From CAIVAT01 sp037128705 (GTDB lineage: Bacteria; Bacteroidota; Bacteroidia; Bacteroidales; FEN-979): a stretch of DNA of 49,150 nucleotides. Location of the stretch: NCBI GenBank assembly GCA_037128705.1, contig JBAXVX010000029.1, forward strand, positions 1 through 49,150. The letters are read 5' to 3'. Positions 18,843 through 28,702 of the stretch are shown here, piece after piece. Under the pieces are notes generated by a model. That model made no database searches. It worked only from the letters and a program-made list of their open reading frames with translations, and was not told where the DNA came from. The position numbers and the translations under genes are program-made. The first letter of the stretch is position 1, and each line of letters begins with the position of its first letter.

Positions 18843-20151
18843 TTTTTATTCCCTTTTCCAAAACAACCTGCAACGTATTCCTGCTCCGGAGTTCCATCAG
18901 GATTTTTCTGCCCCGGATGATCTTGCTGACAGCCTCGTCGTTGTAATGCCGGATGGTAAACAATTCCAGCCCTTCGTTGTACCGGGTTTCATAGTCCTTG
19001 TGCAGGAATGAGATAAGCGGCTGGATTTTCAGCGGATCAGCATCCACGCAGATCGAAAAACTGATCGCGGAATTTTGCATGATGTTGACCTTAACCCTGA
19101 AATCGGAAAGAATTTTGAAAATCTCACTCAGGTTTTCCTCCAGGATAAAGGAGAAATCCCGGGGAGAAACGGAGATGAGCACCTGGTTCTGTTTCCTGAT
19201 AAAGAAAGGGGTCTGTATTTTCCATTCTTTAAGATTCTCAATAGAGGTTCCCTCCTGGTCGGGATTCAGAAACGACTTTACCTTGAGCGTGATGTTGGCG
19301 TTTTCGAGTGGTTTAATGGTCTTGGGATGGATCACGCTGGCGCCGTAATAGGCCAGCTCAATGGCTTCGCGGTAGGAGAGCGTCTCAAGCCTTACGGCAT
19401 CATTCATCCATTTCGGATCGGCATTCATCACACCCGGCACATCCTTCCAGATGGTCATCTCCTTTGCCTGCAGAATATAGGCAAAAATAGCTGCAGAAAA
19501 ATCGGAGCCTTCACGGCCCAGGGTGGTGGTGTTCCCGCCCGGATCGCTGGCAATGAATCCCTGCGTTACGACAATGGTTCCGGATTCAGGATCCATGTCA
19601 AAATAGCCGGGAATGCGTTGCTGGATAAGTTGCCCGGTCGCAGCCCAATTCACGCGCGCATCACGGTAGGAGGAATCGGTTTTTATCAGATCCCGCACAT
19701 CCATCAGGTTTGAATGGATCCCCTGTAAAACCAGGTAGTGATGAAGGATGGAGGAAGAGATCAACTCGCCGTAGCCGACAATCTGGTCGTATTCAAAGTC
19801 AAACCCTGATCGTTGCTGGGTGAACAGGTGCCCCTTGCGTATATATCCCCTCAGCTGGTTGAAAAGTGAACCAACCTCCCCGAATACCACATGATCTTTG
19901 TCAGTAAACAACTCCTCCAAAATGGTAAAGTGGTAGTCCCACACCTTCTGAAAGGAGTCGACCACGGCGACCGGATCGTTGTCCATGTAATTTTTAAGAA
20001 CCACCTCCAGGGCATTGGTTGTTTTACCCATGGCCGAAACCACCACCACCAAGGGCCCGGAACTGAATTTCTTCACAATGGAAGCAACATTTTTTATCCC
20101 GGAAGCGCTGTCTACCGATGCACCGCCAAATTTGAATATGTTGATGTACAT
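18838..20151 (-). CDS. lysC: Aspartate kinase
   Basis: A 437-residue monofunctional aspartokinase, phosphorylating aspartate at the entry to lysine, threonine, methionine and diaminopimelate synthesis. The N-terminus INIFKFGGASV is the kinase signature. Further family segments are VVSAMGKTTNAL, TTLGREGSDFSAA and the KDVPGVMNADP segment. The C-terminal 130 residues form an ACT-type regulatory region, so end-product feedback is likely. There is no homoserine dehydrogenase domain. A minus-strand TACATTTG box ends only 4 bp before the ATG, which predicts a leaderless or nearly leaderless mRNA. The TGA stop lies in a heptamer repeat. Confidence 0.93.
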   Translation of the reverse strand: MYINIFKFGGASVDSASGIKNVASIVKKFSSGPLVVVVSAMGKTTNALEVVLKNYMDNDPVAVVDSFQKVWDYHFTILEELFTDKDHVVFGEVGSLFNQLRGYIRKGHLFTQQRSGFDFEYDQIVGYGELISSSILHHYLVLQGIHSNLMDVRDLIKTDSSYRDARVNWAATGQLIQQRIPGYFDMDPESGTIVVTQGFIASDPGGNTTTLGREGSDFSAAIFAYILQAKEMTIWKDVPGVMNADPKWMNDAVRLETLSYREAIELAYYGASVIHPKTIKPLENANITLKVKSFLNPDQEGTSIENLKEWKIQTPFFIRKQNQVLISVSPRDFSFILEENLSEIFKILSDFRVKVNIMQNSAISFSICVDADPLKIQPLISFLHKDYETRYNEGLELFTIRHYNDEAVSKIIRGRKILMELRSRNTLQVVLEKGIKT

Positions 20152-20155
20152 GCCG

Positions 20156-20163
20156 CAAATGTA
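20156..20163 (-). promoter_or_regulatory. -7 box TACATTTG of lysC
   Basis: Minus-strand TAnnTTTG separated from the ATG at 20151 by 4 bp. Transcription would begin at or within a few bases of the start codon. Confidence 0.55.
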
Positions 20164-20197
20164 AAGAAAAAGAGAGATTTAATTCGCCGGAAATGTC

Positions 20198-20205
20198 TAT
20201 TTTTG
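20198..20205 (+). promoter_or_regulatory. -7 box TATTTTTG of fbp
   Basis: Plus-strand TAnnTTTG 20 bp before the fbp ATG. It is divergent from the lysC box 35 bp away, so the two promoters share one short control region. Confidence 0.55.
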
Positions 20206-20225
20206 TTCTCTCAAACCCAACCGCC

Positions 20226-21245
20226 ATGAAATTCAAAACCCTCACCGAGTTTATTATCGAAAAACAGGCTGATTACCCGCAGGCATCAGGCGAACTTTCG
20301 CGGTTACTCAACGATATCGGTATTGCTGCCAAATTCGTAAACCGCGAAGTAAACCGGGCCGGACTTGGCGATGTGATGGGATACGCAGGTGAAGTGAACG
20401 TGCAGGGCGAGGACCAGAAAAAACTGGATGTTTATGCCAATGACCAGTTCATCGCCGCTTTGAAATCAGGAGGACAATGCTGTGCCATCGGCTCGGAGGA
20501 AAATGAGGACATCATTATCCTCGACAGCGATATCTCGAAACATGGAAAATATGTGGTTGCCATCGATCCTCTGGATGGTTCCTCCAACATCGAATCGAAT
20601 GTTTCCATTGGTACGTTGTTTTCAATTTACCGCCGCCGAACAGTTCGCGGATCGGCCCAACTCGAGGATTTTTTGCAGCCGGGCCGCAACCTGGTGGCTG
20701 CCGGCTATGTGATCTACGGATCTTCGACCATGCTGGTTTATACGACCGGATACGGGGTCAACGGTTTTACGCTGGATCCCTCGGTCGGATTATTCATCCT
20801 GAGTCATCCTGATATCAAGTATCCTGAAGTGGGAACAATTTATTCCATCAATGAAGCCAACTATTTCTCCTTCCCGGAGGGGGTAAGGCAGTACATTCAT
20901 TATTGCCAGGAAGAGGATGATTCCTCGCACAGACCCTATTCAACACGGTATATCGGCTCGATGGTGGCGGATGTGCACCGGAACATGGTCAGGGGAGGCA
21001 TTTTCCTTTATCCCGGCACGACCAAAAATAAAAAAGGTAAACTTCGTTTGATATATGAATGCAACCCGGTTGCATTCCTTGCTGAACAGGCCGGGGGCAA
21101 AGCATCCGACGGATTCCGCCGTATCCTCGACATCCAGCCCGGCTCACTGCACGAGCGCTCACCTTTGTTTGTCGGACCAACCTATATGGTCGAACAGGCA
21201 GAAAAATTGATGCTGGAACATTCACCTGATTTTAAAATCGATTAG
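20226..21245 (+). CDS. fbp: Class 1 fructose-1,6-bisphosphatase
   Basis: A 339-residue Mg-dependent phosphatase making fructose-6-phosphate in gluconeogenesis. It shows the class 1 metal-binding set: the GEVNVQGEDQKKLD segment, DPLDGSSNIESNVSIGT, and a C-terminal YECNPVAFLAEQAGG stretch. An in-frame start 33 bp upstream exists, but it lies across the predicted -7 box, and the ATG at 20226 gives the usual N-terminus MKFKTLTEFI. The mfd gene follows 7 bp after the stop, so the two form an operon. Confidence 0.95.
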   Translation: MKFKTLTEFIIEKQADYPQASGELSRLLNDIGIAAKFVNREVNRAGLGDVMGYAGEVNVQGEDQKKLDVYANDQFIAALKSGGQCCAIGSEENEDIIILDSDISKHGKYVVAIDPLDGSSNIESNVSIGTLFSIYRRRTVRGSAQLEDFLQPGRNLVAAGYVIYGSSTMLVYTTGYGVNGFTLDPSVGLFILSHPDIKYPEVGTIYSINEANYFSFPEGVRQYIHYCQEEDDSSHRPYSTRYIGSMVADVHRNMVRGGIFLYPGTTKNKKGKLRLIYECNPVAFLAEQAGGKASDGFRRILDIQPGSLHERSPLFVGPTYMVEQAEKLMLEHSPDFKID

Positions 21246-21252
21246 GTATCGA

Positions 21253-24200
21253 TTGAAACCCTCAGATCTTTTATCGTTTTACAAAGAAAATCCCCTGGTT
21301 CAGGAGATTGCCGGGCATTTTACGGAATCGAAACCTGCCGCTCGTTTCAGGCTCCAGTTAAAAGGTCTCGTCGGATCCACCCGGTCGCTCGTTGCCTCTG
21401 CCGTATTTGAATCCACCACGCAAACACACCTGGTGCTGCTCCAGGACAAGGAATCAGCAGCCTATTTCTACAACGACCTGCAGCAAATCCTCGGTGACCG
21501 TGTCTTTTATTTTCCCTCCTCCTTTAAACGCGGGTTTCATTCAGGGATCAAAGATAACCAGGGGTTGCTCTCCCGCACCGAAGTGCTGAACCAGCTGAGC
21601 AGCAGGGCCCGGAAATTCATCATCGTCAGTTATCCTGAGGCTGTTGCAGAGAAGGTGGTCAATAAGAAGTACCTCGAAAAAAATACACTGAAGCTCTCCG
21701 TCGGGGAACAGGTGAATATGGATTTCATCCTTGACCTGCTTGTTGAATATGAGTTCGAACGGGCCGATTTTGTGGTCGAGCCGGGTCAGTTTTCCCTACG
21801 CGGCGGGCTGATCGATGTGTACTCCTTCAGCAGCGATCATCCCTTCCGGATCGAGTTCAGCGGCGATAAAGTGGCTACCATCCGTACGTTCGATCCCTCG
21901 ACCCAGCTGTCAATTCAAAAAATGCAGGAGATCACCATCGTTCCGGATATCAGGGTAAATGCGGATAAAAAAATAGCCTACGAATCTGTTTTTGCCTTCC
22001 TGCACGAACGATCGGCCATCTGGCTGGATGATGCCGGATCAATGGCACACCTGCTGGAAAAACAGCCCGCCTCCGACCTGGTGCTTCATGGAAGCGAATT
22101 CCTGAAATCACTGCTTGATTTTTCAACCATCGAATTCGGGCAGCAGTTTTATTTCCAGAAAGTGCATCCCATTGGCTTCAGCACCGCTCCCCAGCCATCC
22201 TTTAACAAGAATTTTGATCTCCTGCTGCAGGATCTCAGCAAGCATGCGGATTTGGGTTACCGGAATTTCATCCTGGCCGACAATCCAAAACAGGCCGAAC
22301 GGCTGCAAAGCATCTTTGACGAAATACAAACGAAAAAGGAAGAAGAAGGAAAGAAAACCGATGAAAAACATGCTGATTTTGTCACGCGTCACGCGTCACG
22401 CGTCACGCCTGATCAGTCACATATCACGTTGGAGTTCTCCCTCCACGAAGGTTTCATCGATCATGACCTGAAAATTGTTTGCTATACCGATCACCAGCTT
22501 TTTGAGCGGTTCCACAAGTTCCATTTGCGTGAAGGATATACCTCCAGGGAGGCACTGACTCTGAAAGAGTTGTATGATCTGCGCCCCGGCGATTTTGTTA
22601 CCCATATCGATCACGGGGTCGGCCGGTTTGACGGATTGGAAAAAATCAACAACAATGGCAAGGAGCAGGAGGCCATCAGGCTGATTTACAAAAATGATGA
22701 CCTGCTTTATGTCAGTATACACTCTCTTCACCGGATTTCAAAATACATCGGGAAGGAGGGATCGGCGCCATCACTGAACAGGCTTGGATCAGATGTGTGG
22801 AATAAGCTAAAGAATAAAACCAAGAGCCGGGTCAAGGATATTGCCAAGGAGCTGATTAAATTATATGCTGAACGCCGCGCCACGAAGGGTCTGGCCTGTG
22901 CTCCTGATACCTATCTTCAGACAGAACTGGAGGCCTCATTCATATATGAAGATACCCCGGATCAGATCAAGGCCACGGTGGATGTGAAAAGGGATCTTGA
23001 GGAAACATACCCGATGGATCGCCTGATCTGCGGCGATGTTGGATTTGGAAAGACCGAAATTGCGATCAGGGCCGCCTTTAAAGTGGTCTCCGAAAGCATG
23101 CAGGTGGCCATCCTGGTCCCTACGACCATCCTGGCGTTGCAGCATTACAAAACATTCTCGGAAAGGCTGAAGGCATTCCCATGCAGGGTCGATTACATCA
23201 ACCGGTTCAAATCAGCCAAGGAACAGAAAAAATTACTGGCTGAACTGGCGGAGGGGAAAATCGATATTCTGATCGGGACCCATCGCCTGTTGAGCAGGGA
23301 TATCATTTTCAAGGATTTGGGATTGCTGGTCATTGATGAAGAACAGAAATTCGGCGTGGGAGCCAAAGAGAAAATTAAGATGCTCCGGGTGAATGTGGAT
23401 ACCCTTACCCTGACGGCCACCCCCATTCCGCGAACCCTGCAATTCTCCCTGATGGGAGCCCGCGACCTGTCCATCATCAATACGCCGCCGCCGAACCGCT
23501 ACCCGGTTCAAACCGAAATCCATCCATTTGGGGAAGAGGTGATCAAAGAGGCCATCACCTTCGAGGTTGCAAGGGGAGGACAGGTGTTTTTCGTCACCAC
23601 CCGGGTGATCAATATCCTGGACATCGCCGGGATGGTCCAGCGCATGGTGCCGGGAGTGAAAGTTGCAGTCGCCCATGGTCAGATGGAGGGACATAAACTG
23701 GAGAAGGTGATGCTCGACTTCATTGAAGGAGAATACGATGTGCTGATTGCCACCACCATCATTGAATCGGGACTGGATATTTCAAACGTGAATACGATCA
23801 TCATCAACGACGCCCATCATTACGGGTTAAGTGACCTCCATCAGTTGCGCGGCAGGGTTGGGCGTTCCAATAAAAAGGCATTTTGTTACCTTCTCGCACC
23901 TCCGATGTCGGCACTGACAGACGAGGCCAGGAAAAGGCTTCGGGCCATTGAGGAATTTGCCGAATTGGGAAGCGGATTCAACATTGCCATGCGCGACCTG
24001 GATATCCGTGGCGCTGGAAATATTCTTGGCGCCGAGCAAAGCGGGTTCATCTCCGAGATCGGATATGAAATGTACCAGAAAATCCTGGATGAAGCGCTGC
24101 TTGAATTGAAAGAAACCGATTTTAAAGAGTTGTTCCAAACGGATACACCAACCATCTATGTGAGAGATTGTGTAATTGAGACTGATCTTGAAATCCTGAT

Positions 24201-24630
24201 TCCCGACTATTATATAACCAATATTACAGAAAGGCTGAACCTTTACAAAGAGCTTGATTCCATTGAGACAGAGGCGAACCTGATAAAATTCAGGGAACGG
24301 CTGACCGACAGGTTCGGCGAGATCCCCGGTCAAACCGAGTCGCTGCTGCATACCATCAGGCTCCGGTGGCTTGCCCGCAAAATCGGATTCGAAAAACTTG
24401 TCCTTAAAAATCACAAACTCACCGCCTATTTTATCAACAATCCTGAATCAGATTATTTTCAATCCGATCAATTTACGGCCATCCTTGAATTCATGAAATT
24501 AAACCCCGCCTGGTGCAAAATGACGGAGGACAAGAACAGATTATTTATGACCTTCAGGGAGGTGCCGGGAATCGATGAAGCCCTTGTCAAATTGGAAGCA
24601 TTCCAAATTTCAAAAGTTACTAACATTTAG
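21253..24630 (+). CDS. mfd: Transcription-repair coupling factor Mfd
   Basis: A 1125-residue ATP-dependent DNA translocase that displaces stalled RNA polymerase and recruits UvrA. It has an N-terminal UvrB-like part, then the RNA-polymerase-interacting domain with LRPGDFVTHIDHGVGRF (about 435-455). The helicase core has Walker A GDVGFGKTE (about 593-601), DEEQ box (about 695) and motif VI QLRGRVGRSNK, followed by the C-terminal TRCF domain. Length is close to the usual 1150. The start is TTG; no ATG in frame occurs before residue 150, and TTG sits 7 bp after fbp. An insertion encoded by a heptamer repeat (about residues 370-392) separates the UvrB-like part from the conserved LHEGFIDHDLK block. 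Confidence 0.95.
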   Translation: MKPSDLLSFYKENPLVQEIAGHFTESKPAARFRLQLKGLVGSTRSLVASAVFESTTQTHLVLLQDKESAAYFYNDLQQILGDRVFYFPSSFKRGFHSGIKDNQGLLSRTEVLNQLSSRARKFIIVSYPEAVAEKVVNKKYLEKNTLKLSVGEQVNMDFILDLLVEYEFERADFVVEPGQFSLRGGLIDVYSFSSDHPFRIEFSGDKVATIRTFDPSTQLSIQKMQEITIVPDIRVNADKKIAYESVFAFLHERSAIWLDDAGSMAHLLEKQPASDLVLHGSEFLKSLLDFSTIEFGQQFYFQKVHPIGFSTAPQPSFNKNFDLLLQDLSKHADLGYRNFILADNPKQAERLQSIFDEIQTKKEEEGKKTDEKHADFVTRHASRVTPDQSHITLEFSLHEGFIDHDLKIVCYTDHQLFERFHKFHLREGYTSREALTLKELYDLRPGDFVTHIDHGVGRFDGLEKINNNGKEQEAIRLIYKNDDLLYVSIHSLHRISKYIGKEGSAPSLNRLGSDVWNKLKNKTKSRVKDIAKELIKLYAERRATKGLACAPDTYLQTELEASFIYEDTPDQIKATVDVKRDLEETYPMDRLICGDVGFGKTEIAIRAAFKVVSESMQVAILVPTTILALQHYKTFSERLKAFPCRVDYINRFKSAKEQKKLLAELAEGKIDILIGTHRLLSRDIIFKDLGLLVIDEEQKFGVGAKEKIKMLRVNVDTLTLTATPIPRTLQFSLMGARDLSIINTPPPNRYPVQTEIHPFGEEVIKEAITFEVARGGQVFFVTTRVINILDIAGMVQRMVPGVKVAVAHGQMEGHKLEKVMLDFIEGEYDVLIATTIIESGLDISNVNTIIINDAHHYGLSDLHQLRGRVGRSNKKAFCYLLAPPMSALTDEARKRLRAIEEFAELGSGFNIAMRDLDIRGAGNILGAEQSGFISEIGYEMYQKILDEALLELKETDFKELFQTDTPTIYVRDCVIETDLEILIPDYYITNITERLNLYKELDSIETEANLIKFRERLTDRFGEIPGQTESLLHTIRLRWLARKIGFEKLVLKNHKLTAYFINNPESDYFQSDQFTAILEFMKLNPAWCKMTEDKNRLFMTFREVPGIDEALVKLEAFQISKVTNI
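22382..22409. repeat. Heptamer repeat TCACGCG inside mfd
   Basis: Four tandem units (TCACGCG three times, then TCACGCC) in frame within mfd, encoding part of a VTRHASRVT-containing linker. The reading frame is kept. Confidence 0.9.
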
Positions 24631-24663
24631 TGATTTCGAAATTTTCCCGGTACTTTCTTTTAT

Positions 24664-24671
24664 TAACTTTG
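24664..24671 (+). promoter_or_regulatory. -7 box TAACTTTG of the lamin-tail gene
   Basis: TAnnTTTG 37 bp before the ATG at 24709, in the 78-bp gap after mfd. Confidence 0.55.
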
Positions 24672-24708
24672 TTCCTGAATTTCGAAAAAAATCCCCTAAA
24701 ACAATTAT

Positions 24709-25722
24709 ATGAAAAAACTTTTACTTTTTATTACTGCCCTGTTATCATCAGGTGCACTTTTTGCCCAAACCGATTGTTCCGACATCTTTATATCGGAATA
24801 TGTGGAGGGCTGGTACAACAATAAAGCCCTTGAGCTTTATAACCCAACCAACACTGCAATAACGCTTGACGGTAATTACCGGCTCATCCGTTTTTCGAAC
24901 GGCAGTACCACCTCTGATCAGGATCCGTTATACGCGTTGCCGCTGACTGGTAAAATCGAACCTTACAAAGTCATGGTCATGATTCAGGATACGACCAAAC
25001 CCGGTCAGGATACCATGGTTTGGCTTGAGCTCCGTAAAAAAGGAACCTGGCTTGCTCCCTACGATTACGGTGGAACTACCCCCGGCGGAAATGTTGTTTT
25101 CTGGAATGGCGATGATGCAGTTTCCCTTCAGAAAAAGAATGGCAGTACCTGGAAAGACATTGATATTTTTGGCGAAATCGGAGTCCGCCCCCTCGACTGG
25201 CAAGGTGGAACCACCGGTGCCTGGACTGACACGAAGCCCTATTGGAAAGGAAGCGGTATCTATCTGACAAAAGACCAGACGCTGATCCGGAAAAAAACGG
25301 TGAAGTTCGGCATCGACCGTATCGCTATGAGTCATTATGGAGACACCCAGACAGGTGGATTCCCCGACAGCTTTTATGCACTTGCGCAATACGATTCAAT
25401 GCCAGCTAACTTTTTCGATAGCCTGGGCCAGCATACCTGCAACTGCAAAAGCTCGATCGGTGTTGCTGAAATTCAAAATGCCAGTTCAGTGGTCATCCAG
25501 CCAAATCCGGTTACAAATCATCAGTTTACGGTAACATCCTCCATTCCAATGCTATCGGTGCTGGTGGTGTCGGTGGTTGGCCAGGATGTCTATTCCAGGG
25601 AGTATGTAACACGGCCCAGGGAAATCAAGGTTCAGCTCAATGACTTGCCTCAGGGAATTTATCTTGTTAAAATTCGTAACGCTGAAAACCAATCGGTGGT
25701 TAAAAAAATCATCCTGCAATAA
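24709..25722 (+). CDS. Secreted lamin-tail-domain protein with T9SS signal
   Basis: A 337-residue exported protein. The signal peptide ends ALFAQ (residue 20). Residues about 22-215 look like a lamin-tail (LTD) beta-sandwich: DIFISEYVEG, KALELYNPTN and the following strands. This domain is often attached to secreted nucleases and binding proteins, but no enzyme motif is visible here. The C-terminal 75 residues, beginning VVIQPNPVTN and ending VVKKIILQ, match T9SS type A sorting domains. It lies upstream of a TonB receptor gene and a secreted phospholipase-D-like gene, but a strong hairpin follows it, so it is probably a separate transcript. Confidence 0.85.
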   Translation: MKKLLLFITALLSSGALFAQTDCSDIFISEYVEGWYNNKALELYNPTNTAITLDGNYRLIRFSNGSTTSDQDPLYALPLTGKIEPYKVMVMIQDTTKPGQDTMVWLELRKKGTWLAPYDYGGTTPGGNVVFWNGDDAVSLQKKNGSTWKDIDIFGEIGVRPLDWQGGTTGAWTDTKPYWKGSGIYLTKDQTLIRKKTVKFGIDRIAMSHYGDTQTGGFPDSFYALAQYDSMPANFFDSLGQHTCNCKSSIGVAEIQNASSVVIQPNPVTNHQFTVTSSIPMLSVLVVSVVGQDVYSREYVTRPREIKVQLNDLPQGIYLVKIRNAENQSVVKKIILQ

Positions 25723-25750
25723 AACAACCTTAAGAATTGTTTCGACCATG

Positions 25751-25783
25751 CATAGGGGCAACCATAACCGGATTGCCCCTATG
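25751..25783 (+). terminator. Hairpin after the lamin-tail gene
   Basis: Perfect 11-bp stem CATAGGGGCAA / TTGCCCCTATG with an 11-nt loop, 28 bp after the stop. It is not followed by a clean T run, so termination is probable rather than certain. Confidence 0.6.
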
Positions 25784-25816
25784 TTGTGTCAAAAAAATCA
25801 CTAATTCCCTGAAATT

Positions 25817-28702
25817 ATGACGAAAAAATTTACTGTTTTCTTTATTGCTGTTTTATTTCCTCTCCTCATTTTCGCTCAGAAAAACATGATACGGGGTGTC
25901 GTTACGGATGCCAATTCAGGAGAAACCCTGATTGGTGCTACAATCCTTTACGGAGATGGCAAAGGGGTGGTAACCGATATGGATGGCAGATATTATATTA
26001 AAGTTGAACCGGGAACGTATCACCTCAGGGTTTCCTACGTGGGTTATATTGCACAGGAGGCCGATGTGACCGTTCAGAAATTAGAGGTCGCCCAGGATTT
26101 TAAATTAAAAACCCTGACACTCACCGAGGTGGAGGTGGTCGGCGACATAGCCAAAGCCCGTGAAACGCCGGTGGCCTTCTCTACCGTGCGGCCAATCCAG
26201 CTCCAGGAAGAACTTGCCAGCAGGGATATTCCGATGATTTTGAATAAAACCCCCGGGGTGTATGCAACCCAACAGGGCGGTGGCGATGGCGATGCACGTA
26301 TCAACGTTCGTGGGTTCAGTCAGCGGAACCTGGCCGTAATGATCGATGGAATTCCGGTGAATGATATGGAAAACGGATGGGTTTACTGGTCGAATTGGTT
26401 CGGATTGGATGCAGTCACCCGGAATATCCAGGTGCAGCGCGGACTTGGCGCCTCGAAGCTTGCTTTACCTTCAGTGGGAGGTACCATGAACATCATCACC
26501 AAAGGCATCGATGCCAACCTTGGTGGCACGGTGAAACAGGATTTCGGAAGCGACGGTTATTTCCGCACATCCATCGGGTTCACTACCGGACAGCTTAAAC
26601 ATGGCTGGGGCGTTACCGTAGCCGGTTCCTATAAACAGGGAAATGGCTGGGTGGATAACACCTGGACCAAAGGTTGGTTCGGGTATGTTCGCGTTGATAA
26701 AAAACTGGGGAGGCATACCCTTACCTTTTCGGCAATGGGTGCACCCCAGCAGCATGCCCAGCGTTCGTACATGAAATCAATCGCCACTTTTGACAAAAAT
26801 TATGCGGCAAAGCTGGGTGTTGACACATCCAAAGCCAGCCCCAACTATACCAACAGCTGGGGTATCCGCTACAATTCCAACTGGGGTTACATAAATCGCT
26901 GGACACAAAGAGATGAGCAGGGTAATCCCATCTACCTCGATAAATCTGAAGAACTGGCGCAATCTAAGAATTATTACTTTAAACCTCAGATAAGTCTGCG
27001 CGATTTCTGGCGCATCAGCGACAAGTTCTACCTGTCAACCATTGTTTATACCTCCTTTGGCAGCGGAGGAGGAACCGGGACCTTCACCGGTGATAAAAAC
27101 GGAACCCCGGGTGGCTCAACTCCTCCGCTTGATCCGACCAACGGCCAGGTGAACTTCCAGACCTATTACAATGACAACATGGACCCCATAAACAAAGGTC
27201 GTGCGGGCGGGATCCTCCGAAGCAGTGTGAACAACCACTATTGGTACGGCTTGCTGTCAACCTTTACCTGGGAGATCAATTCGGACTGGACACTCTCCGG
27301 TGGTATCGATGGCAGAACCTATCGCGGTGAACATTATGGTGAAATCTATGACCTGCTTGGCGGCCAGTTCTTTCTTAATAACTCAAACAAGAACAGGTAT
27401 ACCTACGATCCGCTTTACGAAGGCGATAAGGTTTACTATAACAATGATTCAAAAGTACGTTGGGGTGGTGTGTTTGCACAGGCTGAATGGAAAAAAGGAA
27501 ACTGGTCAGCTTTTCTCAACCTGACAACCTCCCTGAGCGCATACCAGCGGATAGACTACTTCAGAAAGAAGGATTTGATCGTTGACGGTACAACCTATAC
27601 GGAGGCCGTCGGGTATGGTGATATTTTTTACTCAAACGGGTCAAGCAACATCACCTATAACCCGAGCGATACCAAATACACCTCCAATGACACAGTTTAT
27701 GTCATTAAGCAATATGGTTCTCTGAAAGATACCCTGTTCATTGTAAATCCCAGCGAGTATACCATAAATTCTTCTCAGGCTGTTTATACCCGTACAAAAT
27801 GGAAAATCTTCCCTGGATTCACCATCAAGGGAGGAGCCAACTACAACATCAACGGCCGAAATAATATTTATCTGAATCTTGGATATTTGTCAAGAGCGCC
27901 AAGGTTCAGCAACGTATTCAATAACAACAACCAGGAGGTCATCAATGCCAAAAACGAAATCGTGCAGGCAATCGAGCTGGGATACAGTTTCAATTCCAAG
28001 CAGGTATCACTGAATGTCAATGGATATCTTACCAATTGGAAGAACAGACCGCTCGATGCAACCCCGACCTATACCGATCCTAAAACCCAGGATACGTACC
28101 CGTACAATGTTAACGGTATCAATGCCCTCCACAAGGGAATCGAAATTGAATTCGGATGGAAGCCAATCCCGTCATTGCAATGGGATCAGGTGTTATCGTG
28201 GGGTGACTGGCGGTGGACCTCGGGCGGAAGAGCCTATGTATACACTCCTGCGGGCGAGCTGGTCGACAGCCTTGATTTCAATGCCAAGGGAGTTCATGTG
28301 GGTGATGCTGCCCAATTTCAGTTTATGGAAAGCCTGCGGTGGGAGATCATTAAATATCTCTATGTCTCCGGCAGCATGACCCTTTTTGCAAAGAATTACT
28401 CTGCCATGGATCCGGCTTCACTCACCCCGGTATATATGGATGAAAACGGGAATCCAAGGGATTCCTGGGAACTCCCCGTTTACTACCTGGTGGATGTGAA
28501 TGCCGGTTACCGGTTTACCTTCAAACGAATAAAACTGGATATCCGCGCCAGCGTGCTGAATTTGCTCGACAGGGTGTACATCTCTGATGCCCAGAACAAT
28601 GATTCCTATTCTACGAAAACCACGAATTTTGATGCCGGTTCTGCCGGGGTTTTCTTCGGAGTCGGAAGAACTTTCAATGGATCAGTCGCCATCAGTTTCT
28701 AA
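25817..28702 (+). CDS. TonB-dependent outer-membrane receptor
   Basis: A 961-residue receptor. Signal peptide about 1-20 (..LLIFAQ). A carboxypeptidase-regulatory-like domain follows (about 24-105, GVVTDANSGETLIGATI). The plug is about 115-230, with ILNKTPGVYATQQGG, INVRGFSQRN, VMIDGIPVND and VGGTMNIITKG, all classic TonB-receptor elements. The remainder is a 22-strand-type barrel ending in a terminal Phe. It would import a ligand too large for porins, using TonB energy. No SusD-like lipoprotein follows, so it is not a typical polysaccharide-utilisation pair. The phospholipase-D-like gene begins 53 bp downstream on the same strand, which suggests an operon. The substrate is unknown. Confidence 0.92.
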   Translation: MTKKFTVFFIAVLFPLLIFAQKNMIRGVVTDANSGETLIGATILYGDGKGVVTDMDGRYYIKVEPGTYHLRVSYVGYIAQEADVTVQKLEVAQDFKLKTLTLTEVEVVGDIAKARETPVAFSTVRPIQLQEELASRDIPMILNKTPGVYATQQGGGDGDARINVRGFSQRNLAVMIDGIPVNDMENGWVYWSNWFGLDAVTRNIQVQRGLGASKLALPSVGGTMNIITKGIDANLGGTVKQDFGSDGYFRTSIGFTTGQLKHGWGVTVAGSYKQGNGWVDNTWTKGWFGYVRVDKKLGRHTLTFSAMGAPQQHAQRSYMKSIATFDKNYAAKLGVDTSKASPNYTNSWGIRYNSNWGYINRWTQRDEQGNPIYLDKSEELAQSKNYYFKPQISLRDFWRISDKFYLSTIVYTSFGSGGGTGTFTGDKNGTPGGSTPPLDPTNGQVNFQTYYNDNMDPINKGRAGGILRSSVNNHYWYGLLSTFTWEINSDWTLSGGIDGRTYRGEHYGEIYDLLGGQFFLNNSNKNRYTYDPLYEGDKVYYNNDSKVRWGGVFAQAEWKKGNWSAFLNLTTSLSAYQRIDYFRKKDLIVDGTTYTEAVGYGDIFYSNGSSNITYNPSDTKYTSNDTVYVIKQYGSLKDTLFIVNPSEYTINSSQAVYTRTKWKIFPGFTIKGGANYNINGRNNIYLNLGYLSRAPRFSNVFNNNNQEVINAKNEIVQAIELGYSFNSKQVSLNVNGYLTNWKNRPLDATPTYTDPKTQDTYPYNVNGINALHKGIEIEFGWKPIPSLQWDQVLSWGDWRWTSGGRAYVYTPAGELVDSLDFNAKGVHVGDAAQFQFMESLRWEIIKYLYVSGSMTLFAKNYSAMDPASLTPVYMDENGNPRDSWELPVYYLVDVNAGYRFTFKRIKLDIRASVLNLLDRVYISDAQNNDSYSTKTTNFDAGSAGVFFGVGRTFNGSVAISF

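Noticed and set aside
19075..19713. 212-residue open frame on the plus strand
   Set aside because: It is antisense to aspartokinase, whose frame is fully supported by family motifs; the opposite frame has no domain signal.
23827..24414. 195-residue open frame on the minus strand within mfd
   Set aside because: It is antisense to the conserved C-terminal part of Mfd and shows no motif of its own.
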